Under the pieces are notes generated by a model, which searched no databases, was not told the DNA's origin, and was given only the letters and a program-made list of their open reading frames with translations. Below are positions 15,308 to 25,804 of a stretch of DNA of 64,000 bases, piece after piece. Position numbers and translations under genes: made by a program. Every line of letters starts with the position of its first letter. The stretch's first letter is position 1. Origin of the DNA: Actinacidiphila yeochonensis CN732 (GTDB taxonomy: Bacteria; Actinomycetota; Actinomycetes; Streptomycetales; Streptomycetaceae); contig NZ_JQNR01000005.1 in NCBI RefSeq assembly GCF_000745345.1, positions 2,108,001 through 2,172,000 on the forward strand, in the 5' to 3' direction.

Positions 15308-17179
15308 ATGCCCCGAATGTCCGGAGTCGTCCGAAGCCTGCGCTTCCGGCTCGTCGCGGGCTTCACGCTGGTGGCGGCGGCCAGCGCCCTCGGCGCGGGC
15401 GCGCTGACCTTCCGGGAGGCGCGCACCGGGGTGCTCCAGCAGAGCCAGGACATGGTCGTCGACCAGTTCCGCGACAGCGTGGACGCGGCGGTCCCGCCGA
15501 TAGCCTCACCCCTCGACCAGTCGCAGGTGTCCGCACTGGTCGACTCCCTGGCCGCCACGCACCGCTCGCAGCACTGGCTGGTGCTGGCCACCTACCGTTC
15601 CCTGCGGGCCAGTTCCGCCTCGACCGACGGGTTCGACGAGGTGACGCCGGAGCTGCGCCGCTCGGTGGGCACCCGGTCGGTGGCCGTCTTCCAGCGCGTG
15701 CGCGCCGGCGGGGCCGCCTCGCTCGTCGTCGGACTGCCCGTCCTCTACGAGTCCCCGTCCGGGGCGGGCGGCCGCTCCGGGCTCGTGCTCTACCTCGTGG
15801 TGCCGCAGACCACCGAGCAGGGGTACGTCACCGCTCTCGTCGGCGCGGTGGAGCGGGCCACGCTGCCCGCGCTGGGCCTGGCCGTCCTGCTCGCCCTCTT
15901 CGTGGCCCGCGGGGTGCTGCGCCCGGTACGGGCGCTGCGCCAGGCGACCCGCCGGATGGCCGCCGGGCATCTCGACACCCGGCTGACCGTCCAGGGCTCC
16001 GACGAACTCGCCGAGCTGTCGGCGGCGTTCAACGAGACGGCCGTCGAACTGGAGCGCTCCGTCGCCGAGCTGCGCCGGATGGAGGCGCAGGCGCGACGCT
16101 TCTCCGCCGACGTCTCCCACGAACTGCGCACCCCGCTGGCCGCGATGGCCGCCGTCACCGACGTCCTGGACGAGGAGTCGGCGCGGCTGGAGGGCGAGAC
16201 CGCCGAGGCGGTCTCGCTCATCAGCGAGGAGACCGGACGGCTGGTACGGCTGGTGAACGACCTCATGGAGATATCCCGGTTCGACGCCGGCGCCGCCGAA
16301 CTCAGCCTGGACGAGATCGACATGGCCGAGTCCGTCCAGCGCACCCTGGCCGCCCGCGGCTGGCAGGACCAGGTGGACGCGGTGCTGCCCGCGCCGGGGG
16401 CCCTGCGCGCGGCCGTGGACCCGCGCCGCTTCGACGTGGTCGTCGCCAACCTCGTCGGCAACGCGCTGCGCCACGGCGATCCGCCCGTCACCGTCGAACT
16501 GGCGGCCTACCGGGAGGCGTCGGGGGCGCGGTGGGTGCGGCTGACCGTCACGGACAGCGGTCCCGGAATCGGCGCGATGGCCCTGCCGCACATCTTCGAG
16601 CGCTTCTACAAGGCGGGGGCGGCGCGCACCCGGAGCGAGAGCAGCGGGCTGGGCCTGGCCATCACGGCGGAGAACGTGCGCCTGCACGGAGGGCGCGTCC
16701 GCGCGCGCAACGCGGGGTCGGGCGGCGGCGCGGTCCTCACCGTCGAACTCCCGGCCGACCGGGCTCACGGCGACTCCGGCCAGGATCACGGGGCCGGGGC
16801 CGGGCCGCGGGGCGGTCCGGGGACGCGGGCAGGGAGGGCGGCTGGTGAGGCCGCGGCGGGCCTGGGGGGCGGCCGGGGCCACGGTGGGAGCCGCGGTGCT
16901 CGGACTCCTCGTCGCGGGCTGCGGGGTGCCCACCTCCGGGGTGATCGACGTCGGGAGCGCCGCGAGCGGGCTGCCCGCGCCGCGGCTGACCGCTGTCACG
17001 GTCTACCTTCTCCACGGCAAGGAGTTGCAGGAGGTCACCCGCGAGGTGGAGGGCGACGACGACCCGGTGGCCGCCGCGCTGGAGCAGCTGCTCGCGGGGC
17101 CCAGCGGGGAGGAGGGGCGCAAGGGCCTGACCACCAGCGTGCCCGAGCCCGCGAGCGTCCTTCAGCTGCGGACCGGTGA
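15308..17179 (+). CDS. sensor histidine kinase with unusual C-terminal extension
   Basis: Membrane-bound kinase: helix 1 at residues about 12-35, an extracellular sensor of about 145 residues, helix 2 (LPALGLAVLLALFVARGVL), and HAMP (RPVRALRQATRRMAAGHL). The phospho-acceptor is His 271 in ADVSHELRTPL. N box NLVGNALRHG, G1 DSGPGIG, F box and G2 SSGLGLAI follow. By homology the protein should end near residue 500 (about 16800), yet the frame stays open to 17179. That adds about 125 Gly/Arg-rich residues over the lipoprotein gene, a 335-bp overlap in another frame. The extension looks like a reading artefact of GC-rich DNA or a lost stop codon. It is the partner of the regulator at 14612. Confidence 0.85.
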   Translation: MPRMSGVVRSLRFRLVAGFTLVAAASALGAGALTFREARTGVLQQSQDMVVDQFRDSVDAAVPPIASPLDQSQVSALVDSLAATHRSQHWLVLATYRSLRASSASTDGFDEVTPELRRSVGTRSVAVFQRVRAGGAASLVVGLPVLYESPSGAGGRSGLVLYLVVPQTTEQGYVTALVGAVERATLPALGLAVLLALFVARGVLRPVRALRQATRRMAAGHLDTRLTVQGSDELAELSAAFNETAVELERSVAELRRMEAQARRFSADVSHELRTPLAAMAAVTDVLDEESARLEGETAEAVSLISEETGRLVRLVNDLMEISRFDAGAAELSLDEIDMAESVQRTLAARGWQDQVDAVLPAPGALRAAVDPRRFDVVVANLVGNALRHGDPPVTVELAAYREASGARWVRLTVTDSGPGIGAMALPHIFERFYKAGAARTRSESSGLGLAITAENVRLHGGRVRARNAGSGGGAVLTVELPADRAHGDSGQDHGAGAGPRGGPGTRAGRAAGEAAAGLGGGRGHGGSRGARTPRRGLRGAHLRGDRRRERRERAARAAADRCHGLPSPRQGVAGGHPRGGGRRRPGGRRAGAAARGAQRGGGAQGPDHQRARARERPSAADR

Positions 17180-17453
17180 GGACACCGTCGCCGTCACCCT
17201 CGCGGCCGGTACGGCCGAGTTCGACGACACGGCCCTGCGCCAGCTGGCCTGCACGGCCGCCGTCGCGCTGAACAGGCAGCGGGCCCGTGAGGTGCCGCCC
17301 GCCCAGGCCGGCGGATCAGCGGCGCCGGCCGTGCCCATGCCCACCGAACCGCCCGTGACCGTGACCGTGACGGTGACCGTGACGGTGCCCGGCCCCGGCT
17401 GGCAGCGCGTGGAGCAGTCCGACGGCTGCCCGAGTGAGGCGGTGGCTCAGTAG
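16845..17453 (+). CDS. GerMN-domain lipoprotein of the two-component operon
   Basis: A 202-aa lipoprotein. The signal peptide ends in the lipobox LVAGC (Cys about residue 26), followed by GVPTSGVIDVG. The GerMN-like domain covers VTVYLLHGKELQEVTREV, VAAALEQLLAGP and the end of VALNRQR. The C-terminus carries a (VT)n run, VTVTVTVTVTVPGPG. GTG 16845 follows GGAGGG. It lies within the 3' end of the kinase frame. The AfsQ operon at 42-45 kb has the same kinase-lipoprotein arrangement and a similar N-terminus after the lipid Cys (CGIRTTSVPVDAG). It probably tunes the kinase or its signal outside the membrane; that is inference. Confidence 0.85.
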   Translation: MRPRRAWGAAGATVGAAVLGLLVAGCGVPTSGVIDVGSAASGLPAPRLTAVTVYLLHGKELQEVTREVEGDDDPVAAALEQLLAGPSGEEGRKGLTTSVPEPASVLQLRTGEDTVAVTLAAGTAEFDDTALRQLACTAAVALNRQRAREVPPAQAGGSAAPAVPMPTEPPVTVTVTVTVTVPGPGWQRVEQSDGCPSEAVAQ

Positions 17454-17976
17454 CCCGAGCTTTCGGCCCCGACCGCCGACCGGGACCCGGCCCGGCGGAC
17501 CCCGCCCCGGCGGCCGAGCAGCCGTAGGACCGGCCGCGCGGCGGAGGCCGCCGCTCCGCTCGACCTGCCGGCCGCGCGGCCGAGGCGTAACGTGGCCCGT
17601 CCAGCAGGGCAACGTGCCGAGAAACGCCGAGGAACGCCGCGGACCGCCGGGGACCGCCGCGCAAAGGCGGGTGAAGGCGCCGCGCGGGCGCGCGGGCGTG
17701 GCGGAAGTACGCGCGTTGCCTCGCGGCGGGTCGTTCGTTGAGCGACTATGTAGGGGTGAACTGCCCACGGCCCCAAAAGGGTGGGCATACCCATGAGGAT
17801 GGTCAGGTATGCGCCCGATCGGCGACCTCTCTCCGCCCCGCTCCCGTCGTGCCCGTTGACGCCCGGGCGGGAGACGACGGTCGCGGCACGTCGTGGCAGG
17901 TCGCGGCACGTGGCGACGCCGCCGGAGCCGCCAAAGGAAGTTGACGGTTTCACCGAACTTGTGAGAGGAGTCGGCC
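17454..17976. other. intergenic region before the nucleoside block
   Basis: About 520 bp. No coding sequence is recognised. TGCCCAC (17762-17768) and GTGGGCA (17781-17787) form a 7-bp hairpin stem around a 12-base loop. GTCGCGGCACGT/GTCGTGGCAGGT words repeat near 17880-17915. GAGAGGAG before 17977 is a ribosome site. Confidence 0.5.
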
Positions 17977-19206
17977 GTGGGGCCTACCCTGGCTGAGGTG
18001 AACGACTCACCCGAGGCGCCGTCCGCGCCCGCCCAGCCCGAACTGCCCGTGGTCTCCGAGGCGTTGCACGCCGAGCTCGTCGCCTTCCGGCGCGATCTGC
18101 ACCGTCACCCCGAGCTCAGCCGCCAGGAGTTCCGCACCACCCGGAAGATCAAGGCCCATCTGGAGCGGATCGGCCTCGCCCCGACGGTGCTGCCCCACGG
18201 GACCGGCCTCTTCTGCGACATCGCGGCCCCGGGTGACGACCGCCCCCGGCTGGCGCTGCGGGCCGACATCGACGCGCTGCCCGTTCCGGACCAGAAGTCC
18301 GTGCCGTACCGCTCCACCGCCGAAGGCCGCGCGCACGCCTGCGGGCACGACGCGCACACCACGATCGTGCTGGGGACCGGGCTGCTCCTCGCCGACCTGC
18401 TGCGGGCCGGCCGGCTGCCGCGCCCGGTGCGGCTGCTCTTCCAGCCGGCCGAGGAGGTGATGCCCGGCGGCGCGCTGGACGCGATCAAGGCCGGGGTGCT
18501 GGAGAACGTCGACCGCATCCTCGCCGTGCACTGCGACCCCAAGGTCGAGGTCGGCCGGATCGGCCTGCGGGTCGGCCCGATCACCTCCGCCGCGGACAAG
18601 GTGAGCCTCACCCTGGAGGGCCCCGGCGGCCACAGCGCCCGCCCGCACCTGACCACCGACCTGGTGATGGCGGTCGCCAAGTTCGCCACCGAGCTGCCCG
18701 CCGCGCTCAGCCGCCGGGTCGACCCGCGCTCGGGCCTGAGCCTGGTGTGGGGCCGGATCGAGGCCGGGCACGCCGCCAACGTCATCCCCTCCCACGCCGA
18801 GTTGGAGGGCACCCTGCGCTGCCTGGAGCTGGCGGCCTGGCACGAGGCCCCCGACCTGGTGCACGAGGTGGTCGACCACATCGCGGCGACCTACCGCGCC
18901 AAGTGCGCCATCGTCTACCAGCGCGGCGTGCCGCCGGTGGTCAACGAGGCGACGTCGGTGGAGCTGCTGCGCGAGGCGATGACCGCCCGGTACGGCCTGC
19001 ACGCCATCGAGGACACCGAGCAGTCGCTCGGCGGCGAGGACTTCTCCTGGTACCTGGAGCGGGTGCCCGGCGCGCTGGCCCGGCTCGGCGTGCGGCCCGT
19101 CGGCGACACCGCCAAGCGCGACCTGCACCAGGGGGACTTCGACATCGATGAGGGCGCTCTGACCGTCGGTGCGGAGTTGTTCACCGCCGCTGTCCTGCTG
19201 TCCTGA
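17977..19206 (+). CDS. M20-family amidohydrolase / peptidase
   Basis: A 409-aa zinc amidohydrolase of the M20D type (aminoacylase / IAA-amino-acid-hydrolase-like). Key words: RRDLHRHPELSRQE, LRADIDALPVPD, the metal site ACGHDAHTTI, QPAEEVMPGGA, the dimerisation domain GPGGHSARPH, and the C-terminal EQSLGGEDFSWYL. It hydrolyses an amide bond of an N-acylated amino acid or similar; the exact substrate is open. GTG 17977 follows GAGAGGAG at normal spacing. GTG 17998, seven bases after TACCCT, is an alternative leaderless start. It lies just upstream of the nucleoside transporter operon, with a promoter region between. Confidence 0.9.
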   Translation: MGPTLAEVNDSPEAPSAPAQPELPVVSEALHAELVAFRRDLHRHPELSRQEFRTTRKIKAHLERIGLAPTVLPHGTGLFCDIAAPGDDRPRLALRADIDALPVPDQKSVPYRSTAEGRAHACGHDAHTTIVLGTGLLLADLLRAGRLPRPVRLLFQPAEEVMPGGALDAIKAGVLENVDRILAVHCDPKVEVGRIGLRVGPITSAADKVSLTLEGPGGHSARPHLTTDLVMAVAKFATELPAALSRRVDPRSGLSLVWGRIEAGHAANVIPSHAELEGTLRCLELAAWHEAPDLVHEVVDHIAATYRAKCAIVYQRGVPPVVNEATSVELLREAMTARYGLHAIEDTEQSLGGEDFSWYLERVPGALARLGVRPVGDTAKRDLHQGDFDIDEGALTVGAELFTAAVLLS

Positions 19207-19282
19207 CAGCCGGTGAGGCCACGGTTACGGGTGTTTCACGAGGCCGAAATGCGTCGATCCGATAACAGGTCTTCATTCGGTC

Positions 19283-19310
19283 TTTACGTGACATCTACGC
19301 GCGTTAAGCT
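19283..19310 (+). promoter_or_regulatory. promoter with nucleoside-regulon operator before bmp
   Basis: TTTACG (19283-19288), 16 bp, TAAGCT (19305-19310). Between them lies ATCTACGCGCGTTA (19293-19306), sharing TCTACGCGCGT with perfect palindromic sites in front of add and deoC. The right half is degenerate. The spacer position suggests repression. Confidence 0.62.
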
Positions 19311-19360
19311 CCGGCTTAGCCAGCGCCGGACGGGGCGCTTCCAGACTGAAGGGGACCCTC

Positions 19361-20413
19361 TTGCGCCGGGTAACCAAGATCGCCGCCGCGGGCATGGTGT
19401 CCGCGGCCCTCGCTCTGACCGCTACCGCCTGCGGCAGCAGCACCACGTCGGACAGCGGCAAGTCGTCGTCCTCCGACGGGAGCAAGGGCAAGGGCGTCGG
19501 CATGGCGTACGACGTCGGCGGGCGCGGCGACCACTCCTTCAACGACTCAGCCTCGCGCGGCATGGACAAGGCCGTCAAGGAGTTCAAGCTCGGCGAGAAG
19601 GAGCAGACCGCCAGCCAGGACGAGACCGAGTCCGACCGCGAGACGCGGCTGGACCAGCTCGCCGGCGCCGGCTACAACCCGGTCATCGCGGTCGGCTACA
19701 CCTACGGTGACGCCGTCACGAAGATCGCGAAGAAGTACCCGAAGACCACCTTCGCGATCGTCGACTCCGTCGTGGACGCCCCGAACGTCGACAGCATGGT
19801 CTTCGCCACCGAGCAGAGCTCGTACCTGGCCGGTGTGGCCGCCGCGCTGAAGAGCAAGACCGGGCAGGTCGGCTTCATCGGCGGTGTGCACAACACCCTG
19901 ATCGGCACCTTCCAGGCCGGCTTCGACCAGGGCGTGCACGACACCAAGCCGTCCGACAAGGTCACCGACCAGTACCTGTACGAGACGGACGCCAAGGGCT
20001 TCGCCGACCCGACCTCCGCCGCCGGCAAGGCCAAGGGCATGCTCGACAAGGGCATCGACGTCATCTACACCGCGGCCGGCCTGTCCGGTGACGGTTCGAT
20101 CCAGACCGTGGCCGGCAAGGCGGGCGCCTGGGCGATCGGCGTCGACTCCGACCAGTACCAGGACCCGGCGCTGTCGAAGTACAAGAGCCAGATCCTCACC
20201 TCCGCGGTGAAGAACGTGGACGTCGCCGTCTACGACCTGATCAAGTCGGTGCAGTCCGGTACGCCGAAGACCGGCACCAACACGTACGACCTGGCCAACG
20301 GCGGTGTCTCGCTCTCGACTTCGGGCGGCTTCATCACCGACATCCAGTCCCAGCTGGACGCGGCCAAGCAGAAGATCGTCTCGGGCGCGACCAAGGTCTC
20401 GTCCACCCCGTGA
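19361..20413 (+). CDS. Bmp-family nucleoside-binding lipoprotein
   Basis: A 350-aa substrate-binding lipoprotein. The signal peptide ends at TATACGS (lipidated Cys about residue 23), followed by a Ser/Gly/Lys linker. The mature part starts GVGMAYDVGGRGDHSFND, and shows GYTYGDAVTKIAKKYP, IGGVHNTLIGTFQAGFDQG and TAAGLSGDGSIQTV, all standard for the BMP (PnrA-like) purine/pyrimidine nucleoside receptors. The start is TTG 19361, fixed by AAGGGGA eight bases before and by the signal peptide. It heads the transporter operon. A strong hairpin at 20501-20542 separates it from the ATPase and may let it be made in excess. Confidence 0.95.
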   Translation: MRRVTKIAAAGMVSAALALTATACGSSTTSDSGKSSSSDGSKGKGVGMAYDVGGRGDHSFNDSASRGMDKAVKEFKLGEKEQTASQDETESDRETRLDQLAGAGYNPVIAVGYTYGDAVTKIAKKYPKTTFAIVDSVVDAPNVDSMVFATEQSSYLAGVAAALKSKTGQVGFIGGVHNTLIGTFQAGFDQGVHDTKPSDKVTDQYLYETDAKGFADPTSAAGKAKGMLDKGIDVIYTAAGLSGDGSIQTVAGKAGAWAIGVDSDQYQDPALSKYKSQILTSAVKNVDVAVYDLIKSVQSGTPKTGTNTYDLANGGVSLSTSGGFITDIQSQLDAAKQKIVSGATKVSSTP

Positions 20414-20918
20414 CGCGGATCGCGCAGCGGTGACCGCGCCGGGCTGACCGAGGCGCGGTGACCGCGGCGCGACCACCGGCGGCGCGCAGGACAGGCCCGG
20501 AAGGCCCGGCGGGGGAGGCTCCGGCACCCCCCGCCGGGCCTTCGCCGTACGCGGCCCGCATCCGGGCGGGTCCCGGACCCGCCCGGACCGGAACGCCCCG
20601 GACCGGAACGCTCCCGCAGCCGCCCCCGGCCCGGCCGTCCTGCCCGGTCCGGACGGTCAGCACGGTGCCCACCCGCCGGAGCGCGCGGTACGGTCCCCCC
20701 GCACCCGCCCGGCACCCGCCGCCGCTCCCCGGCGGCCTCCGTCGTACCAGCAGTACCTCCGCAGTACCCGCACACCGCCGCAACCCCGCCCGCGCGGACC
20801 CCGACCCCCGGGGAACCCGCACCCCGGACCCGGAACCGGACCTGCCACCCCAGGGCCCGGCCCGGCCCCGTCCACGCCACCCGCACCGCCCGAGCCTTTC
20901 CCCCCAGGAGAGTGCGCC
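20414..20918. other. 500-bp intergenic spacer between bmp and the ATPase gene
   Basis: Apart from the hairpin at 20501-20542 the stretch is Pro/Arg-coding-like GC-rich DNA with no gene I can support. It ends in AGGAG (20906-20910) before the ATPase. Confidence 0.6.
20501..20542 (+). terminator. strong hairpin after bmp
   Basis: AAGGCCCGGCGGGGG (20501-20515) pairs perfectly with CCCCCGCCGGGCCTT (20528-20542) around a 12-base loop. Lying within the operon, it is likely a partial terminator or a 3'-end stabiliser that favours the binding protein over the rest. Confidence 0.85.
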
Positions 20919-22549
<1,631 letters not shown>

Positions 22550-22553
<4 letters not shown>

Positions 22554-23743
22554 AGAAGTTCGACAAGGACCGGGTGCTGCTGGCCGTCGCGGCACCCGTG
22601 CTCGCGGTCGTCGGCGCGCTGATCGTCACCGCGCTGGTGCTGCTGGCCACCGGCAAGGACCCGTTCCACGCGTTCAACGTGATGGTGACCTACGGCGACA
22701 AGTCCGACAGCCAGGTCTACATCCTCAACAAGGGGATCACCTACTACCTGAGCGGGCTCGCGGTCGCCGTCGGCTTCCGGATGAACCTGTTCAACATCGG
22801 CGTGGACGGCCAGTACCGGATGGCGGCGTTCTTCGCCGCCGCCGTCGGCGGGGCCGTGGCCATGCCGAGCGTGCTGCAGATCCCGCTGATCATCGTCACC
22901 GCCATGGTGGTCGGCGCGGTCTGGGCGGCCATCGCCGGCGTGCTCAAGGTGACCCGCGGCGTCAGCGAGGTGATCTCCACGATCATGCTCAACTCGCTGG
23001 CCGGCATCGTCATCGGCTACTTCCTCCAGGGCGGCCGCCTCGGCGTGCTCGACAAGGACGCCAACATGGTGTCCACCAAGCCGCTGCCGTCCTCCGGGCA
23101 CCTGTTCAACTTCCAGACCGCCACCGACCCGCTGGACGGCTTCATCGTCTTCGCGGTGCTGGCCGGCGTCCTGTACTGGTTCCTGCTCTCCCGCACCCGC
23201 TTCGGCTTCGACCTGCGGGCCGTGGGCCGCTCGGAGTCGGCGGCGGAGGCCAGCGGCGTCAACGTCAAGAAGATGATCATCACCAGCATGCTCATCTCCG
23301 GCGGCATGGCCGGCCTGGTCGGCATGTCCACCCTGCTCAACGAGTCCCACGACTACGGCACCGACTTCCCGACCGGCATCGGCTTCACCGGCATCGCGGT
23401 GGCCCTGCTCGGCCGCAACAACCCGATCGGCATCGGGATCGGCGCGCTGCTCTGGGCGTTCCTGGAGCGCGCCTCGGACGGGCTGGAGTTCGAGGGCTTC
23501 GACAAGGAGATCGTCGGCGTCATCCAGGGCGTGATCGTGCTCGCCGTGGTCATCGCCTACGAGCTGGTCCGCCGCTACGGCCTCACCCGGCAGCAGCGGC
23601 AGGTCGGCGCGGAGCTGGCCGCCGCGGCGGCGTCCGGCGGGCCGGGCACCGGCGCCGGTGCCGGCTCCGTCGCGGCCCCGGTCATCGGCAAGCAGGCGGG
23701 GGCCGGGTCCGGCTCCGCCGCAGCGACGAAGGAGGACGCGTGA
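22550..23743 (+). CDS. nucleoside ABC transporter permease 1
   Basis: A 397-aa inner-membrane permease of the branched-chain/ribose type (BPD_transp_2). Multiple helices are visible, with the family loop FRMNLFNIGVDGQYRMAAFF, the segment GVSEVISTIMLNSLAG and the cytoplasmic coupling region AVGRSESAAEASGVNVKKM. The last 50 residues form an Ala/Gly-rich tail. ATG 22550 sits in ATGA with the ATPase stop and GGGGGAGAGG ahead of it. It forms the channel with the next gene product; substrate import is powered by the upstream ATPase. Confidence 0.93.
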
Positions 23744-25029
23744 GCGCCACCGCAACCCAGACGCCGCAGCCCGCGGCGCCGCGCGCCAAGGAGCGCCCCG
23801 CCACCGGCCGCATCCGGCTGTCGACGCCGATGCTGCTGCTGATCGTCGCCGGCGCCCTCATCGTGCTCTCCGCCGTGCGCGCCATCACCGGCGCCGAGGA
23901 CGTCACCTCCTCCGGGCAGGTGGCCGGCGCGCTGGCCGGCGCCGTGCCCATCGGCCTGGCCGGGCTCGCCGGCCTGTGGTCGGAGCGGGCCGGCGTGGTC
24001 AACATCGGCCTTGAGGGCATGATGATCCTCGGCACCTTCTTCGGCGCCTGGGCCGGCTGGCAGACCAACCCGTGGCTCGCGGTGCTGGCCGGCGTGCTCG
24101 GCGGCGCCCTCGGCGGGCTGGTGCACGCGGTGGTCACGGTCACCTTCGGCGTGGACCACATCATCGCCGGTGTCGCGATGAACATCCTGGCCGCCGGCGT
24201 CACCCAGTACCTGGCCAAGCGGCTGTTCAACGTCGGCGACGCCGCGCAGAAGGGCGGCACGCCCAAGCAGTCCCCGCCCATGGACGACGTCAAGCACTTC
24301 ACCGTGCCCGGCCTGTCCCACTGGCTGCACACCGTGGAGACGCACCACTGGTTCCTCGTCTCCGACCTGGCCGGGATCATCGGCGGCCTGGTCACCGGCA
24401 TCTCGGCGCTGACCCTGCTGGCCCTGGTGCTCTTCGTCGCCACGTTCTTCGTCCTGTGGCGCACCCCGTTCGGCCTGCGGCTGCGCTCCTGCGGCGAGAA
24501 CCCGGTGGCAGCCGAGTCGCTGGGCGTCAACGTGTACACGTACAAGTACGCCGCCGTGGTGATCTCCGGAGCGCTCGCCGGCCTGGGCGGCGTCTTCCTC
24601 GCCATCGGCACGCACTTCTACCTGGAGGGGCAGACCGGCGGCCGCGGCTACATCGGCCTCGCGGCCATGATCTTCGGCAACTGGCGGCCCGGCGGCCTGG
24701 CCATGGGCGCCGGCCTGTTCGGCTACGCAGACAGCCTCCAGCTGCGCAACGGCGGCCCGTCCGTGCACGCGCTGCTGCTGCTCATCGCCGTCCTGCTGGT
24801 GGCCATGGCGGTGTGGCGGTTCTACCGCGGCGCCCGCCTCGCCCCGGCCGTGGCGCTGGGCTTCGCGGTGCTGCTGTCCCTCTGGTACACGTTCACCGAC
24901 TCGGTGCCGGACGAGGTCGTGCAGGGCACGCCGTACGTCGTCACCCTGCTGGTGATGGGCCTGTCGGCGCAGCGGCTGCGGATGCCCAAGGCCGACGGCC
25001 TGCCCTACCGCAAGGGCCAGGGCCACTGA
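23740..25029 (+). CDS. nucleoside ABC transporter permease 2
   Basis: A 429-aa permease of the same family as its neighbour. The family loop is ERAGVVNIGLEGMMILGTFF. Further words are GVDHIIAGVAMNILAAGVTQ, LRSCGENPVAAESLGVNVY (coupling region) and GGRGYIGLAAMIFGNWRPGG. GTG 23740 lies in GTGA with the preceding stop, and AAGGAGG stands ahead. The protein ends one base into the cytidine deaminase start. Two unequal permeases plus one double ATPase and one Bmp lipoprotein make a complete nucleoside importer. Confidence 0.93.
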   Translation: MSATATQTPQPAAPRAKERPATGRIRLSTPMLLLIVAGALIVLSAVRAITGAEDVTSSGQVAGALAGAVPIGLAGLAGLWSERAGVVNIGLEGMMILGTFFGAWAGWQTNPWLAVLAGVLGGALGGLVHAVVTVTFGVDHIIAGVAMNILAAGVTQYLAKRLFNVGDAAQKGGTPKQSPPMDDVKHFTVPGLSHWLHTVETHHWFLVSDLAGIIGGLVTGISALTLLALVLFVATFFVLWRTPFGLRLRSCGENPVAAESLGVNVYTYKYAAVVISGALAGLGGVFLAIGTHFYLEGQTGGRGYIGLAAMIFGNWRPGGLAMGAGLFGYADSLQLRNGGPSVHALLLLIAVLLVAMAVWRFYRGARLAPAVALGFAVLLSLWYTFTDSVPDEVVQGTPYVVTLLVMGLSAQRLRMPKADGLPYRKGQGH

Positions 25030-25577
25030 TGGCCGGCGTCGACGCGGGGGCCGTCGAACTGCCCGCGGACGGGGCCGACCCGACGGCCGACGGCCCCGTC
25101 GGGGCCGCTGACCGGGACGCCGGCCGAGCTGCTGGCGTGGCCGCTGACCTGGCCGCTGACCTGGCCGCTGACCGGGACCCCGCGTGGGCTCCCGACTGGG
25201 CCGGGCTGCGGTCCGCCGCCCGGGCGGCCATGGAGCGGGCGTACGCGCCCTACTCCGGCTTCCCGGTCGGCGCCGCCGCGCTCACCGACGACGGGCGCAC
25301 GGTCGTCGGCTGCAACGTCGAGAACGCCGCCTACGGGGTGGCGCTGTGCGCCGAGTGCGGCCTGGTCTCCTCGCTGCACGCCACGGGCGGCGGCCGACTG
25401 GTCGCCTTCGCCTGCGTCGACCGCAAGGGGGCCGCGCTGATGCCGTGCGGCCGCTGCCGCCAACTGCTGTGGGAGCACGGCGGCCCCGACCTGCTGGTGG
25501 ACACCCCGTCCGGGGTGCGGCCGATGAAGGAGCTGCTGCCCGACGCCTTCGGGCGCGAGGACCTGACGTCCCGCTAG
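25029..25577 (+). CDS. cdd: cytidine deaminase
   Basis: A 182-aa enzyme converting cytidine and deoxycytidine to uridine and deoxyuridine in the cytosol. The zinc site is complete: GCNVENAAYG, CAECGL (catalytic Glu) and MPCGRCRQLLWE. The first 50 residues before WAGLRSAARAAMERAYAPYS are a low-complexity Asp/Ala extension containing a triple GACCTGGCCGCT repeat (25138-25175); usual cytidine deaminases are about 130 aa. The ATG shares one base with the permease stop (TGATG), so it is coupled to the importer. Confidence 0.93.
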   Translation: MAGVDAGAVELPADGADPTADGPVGAADRDAGRAAGVAADLAADLAADRDPAWAPDWAGLRSAARAAMERAYAPYSGFPVGAAALTDDGRTVVGCNVENAAYGVALCAECGLVSSLHATGGGRLVAFACVDRKGAALMPCGRCRQLLWEHGGPDLLVDTPSGVRPMKELLPDAFGREDLTSR

Positions 25578-25611
25578 TGCCGCGACCGGCACCAGGCCCT
25601 GTCAGGCATCT

Positions 25612-25669
25612 CCGCTCCTTCGGCTCCTTCGGCTCCTTCGGCCTCTTCGGCTCTTCCGGCTTCTTCGGC
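25612..25669. repeat. short tandem repeat (CTCCTTCGG-type)
   Basis: Six imperfect 9-bp units of CTCCTTCGG / CTCTTCGGC type between cdd and the following hairpin. No coding function is evident. Confidence 0.8.
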
Positions 25670-25695
25670 CAGGCGCCCCGAGCGCCACGTTCCAC

Positions 25696-25724
25696 CCCGC
25701 CCCGGGCCCACCGCCCGGGGCGGG
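25696..25724 (+). terminator. hairpin between cdd and deoA
   Basis: CCCGCCCCGGGC (25696-25707) pairs with GCCCGGGGCGGG (25713-25724) over a 5-base loop, followed by TTCC. It should end or attenuate the transporter-cdd message 80 bp before deoA. Confidence 0.8.
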
Positions 25725-25804
25725 TTCCGTCTGCCGCCGTTCTCCCGGCCGCCCGCACGGCCCCGGGGGCGCGGCCATGTCACGAACGCGAGGAACTGCC
25801 TTCC

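Noticed and set aside
17762..17787. Riboswitch or attenuator upstream of the M20 gene
   Set aside because: Only one 7-bp hairpin is visible, with no conserved riboswitch motif.
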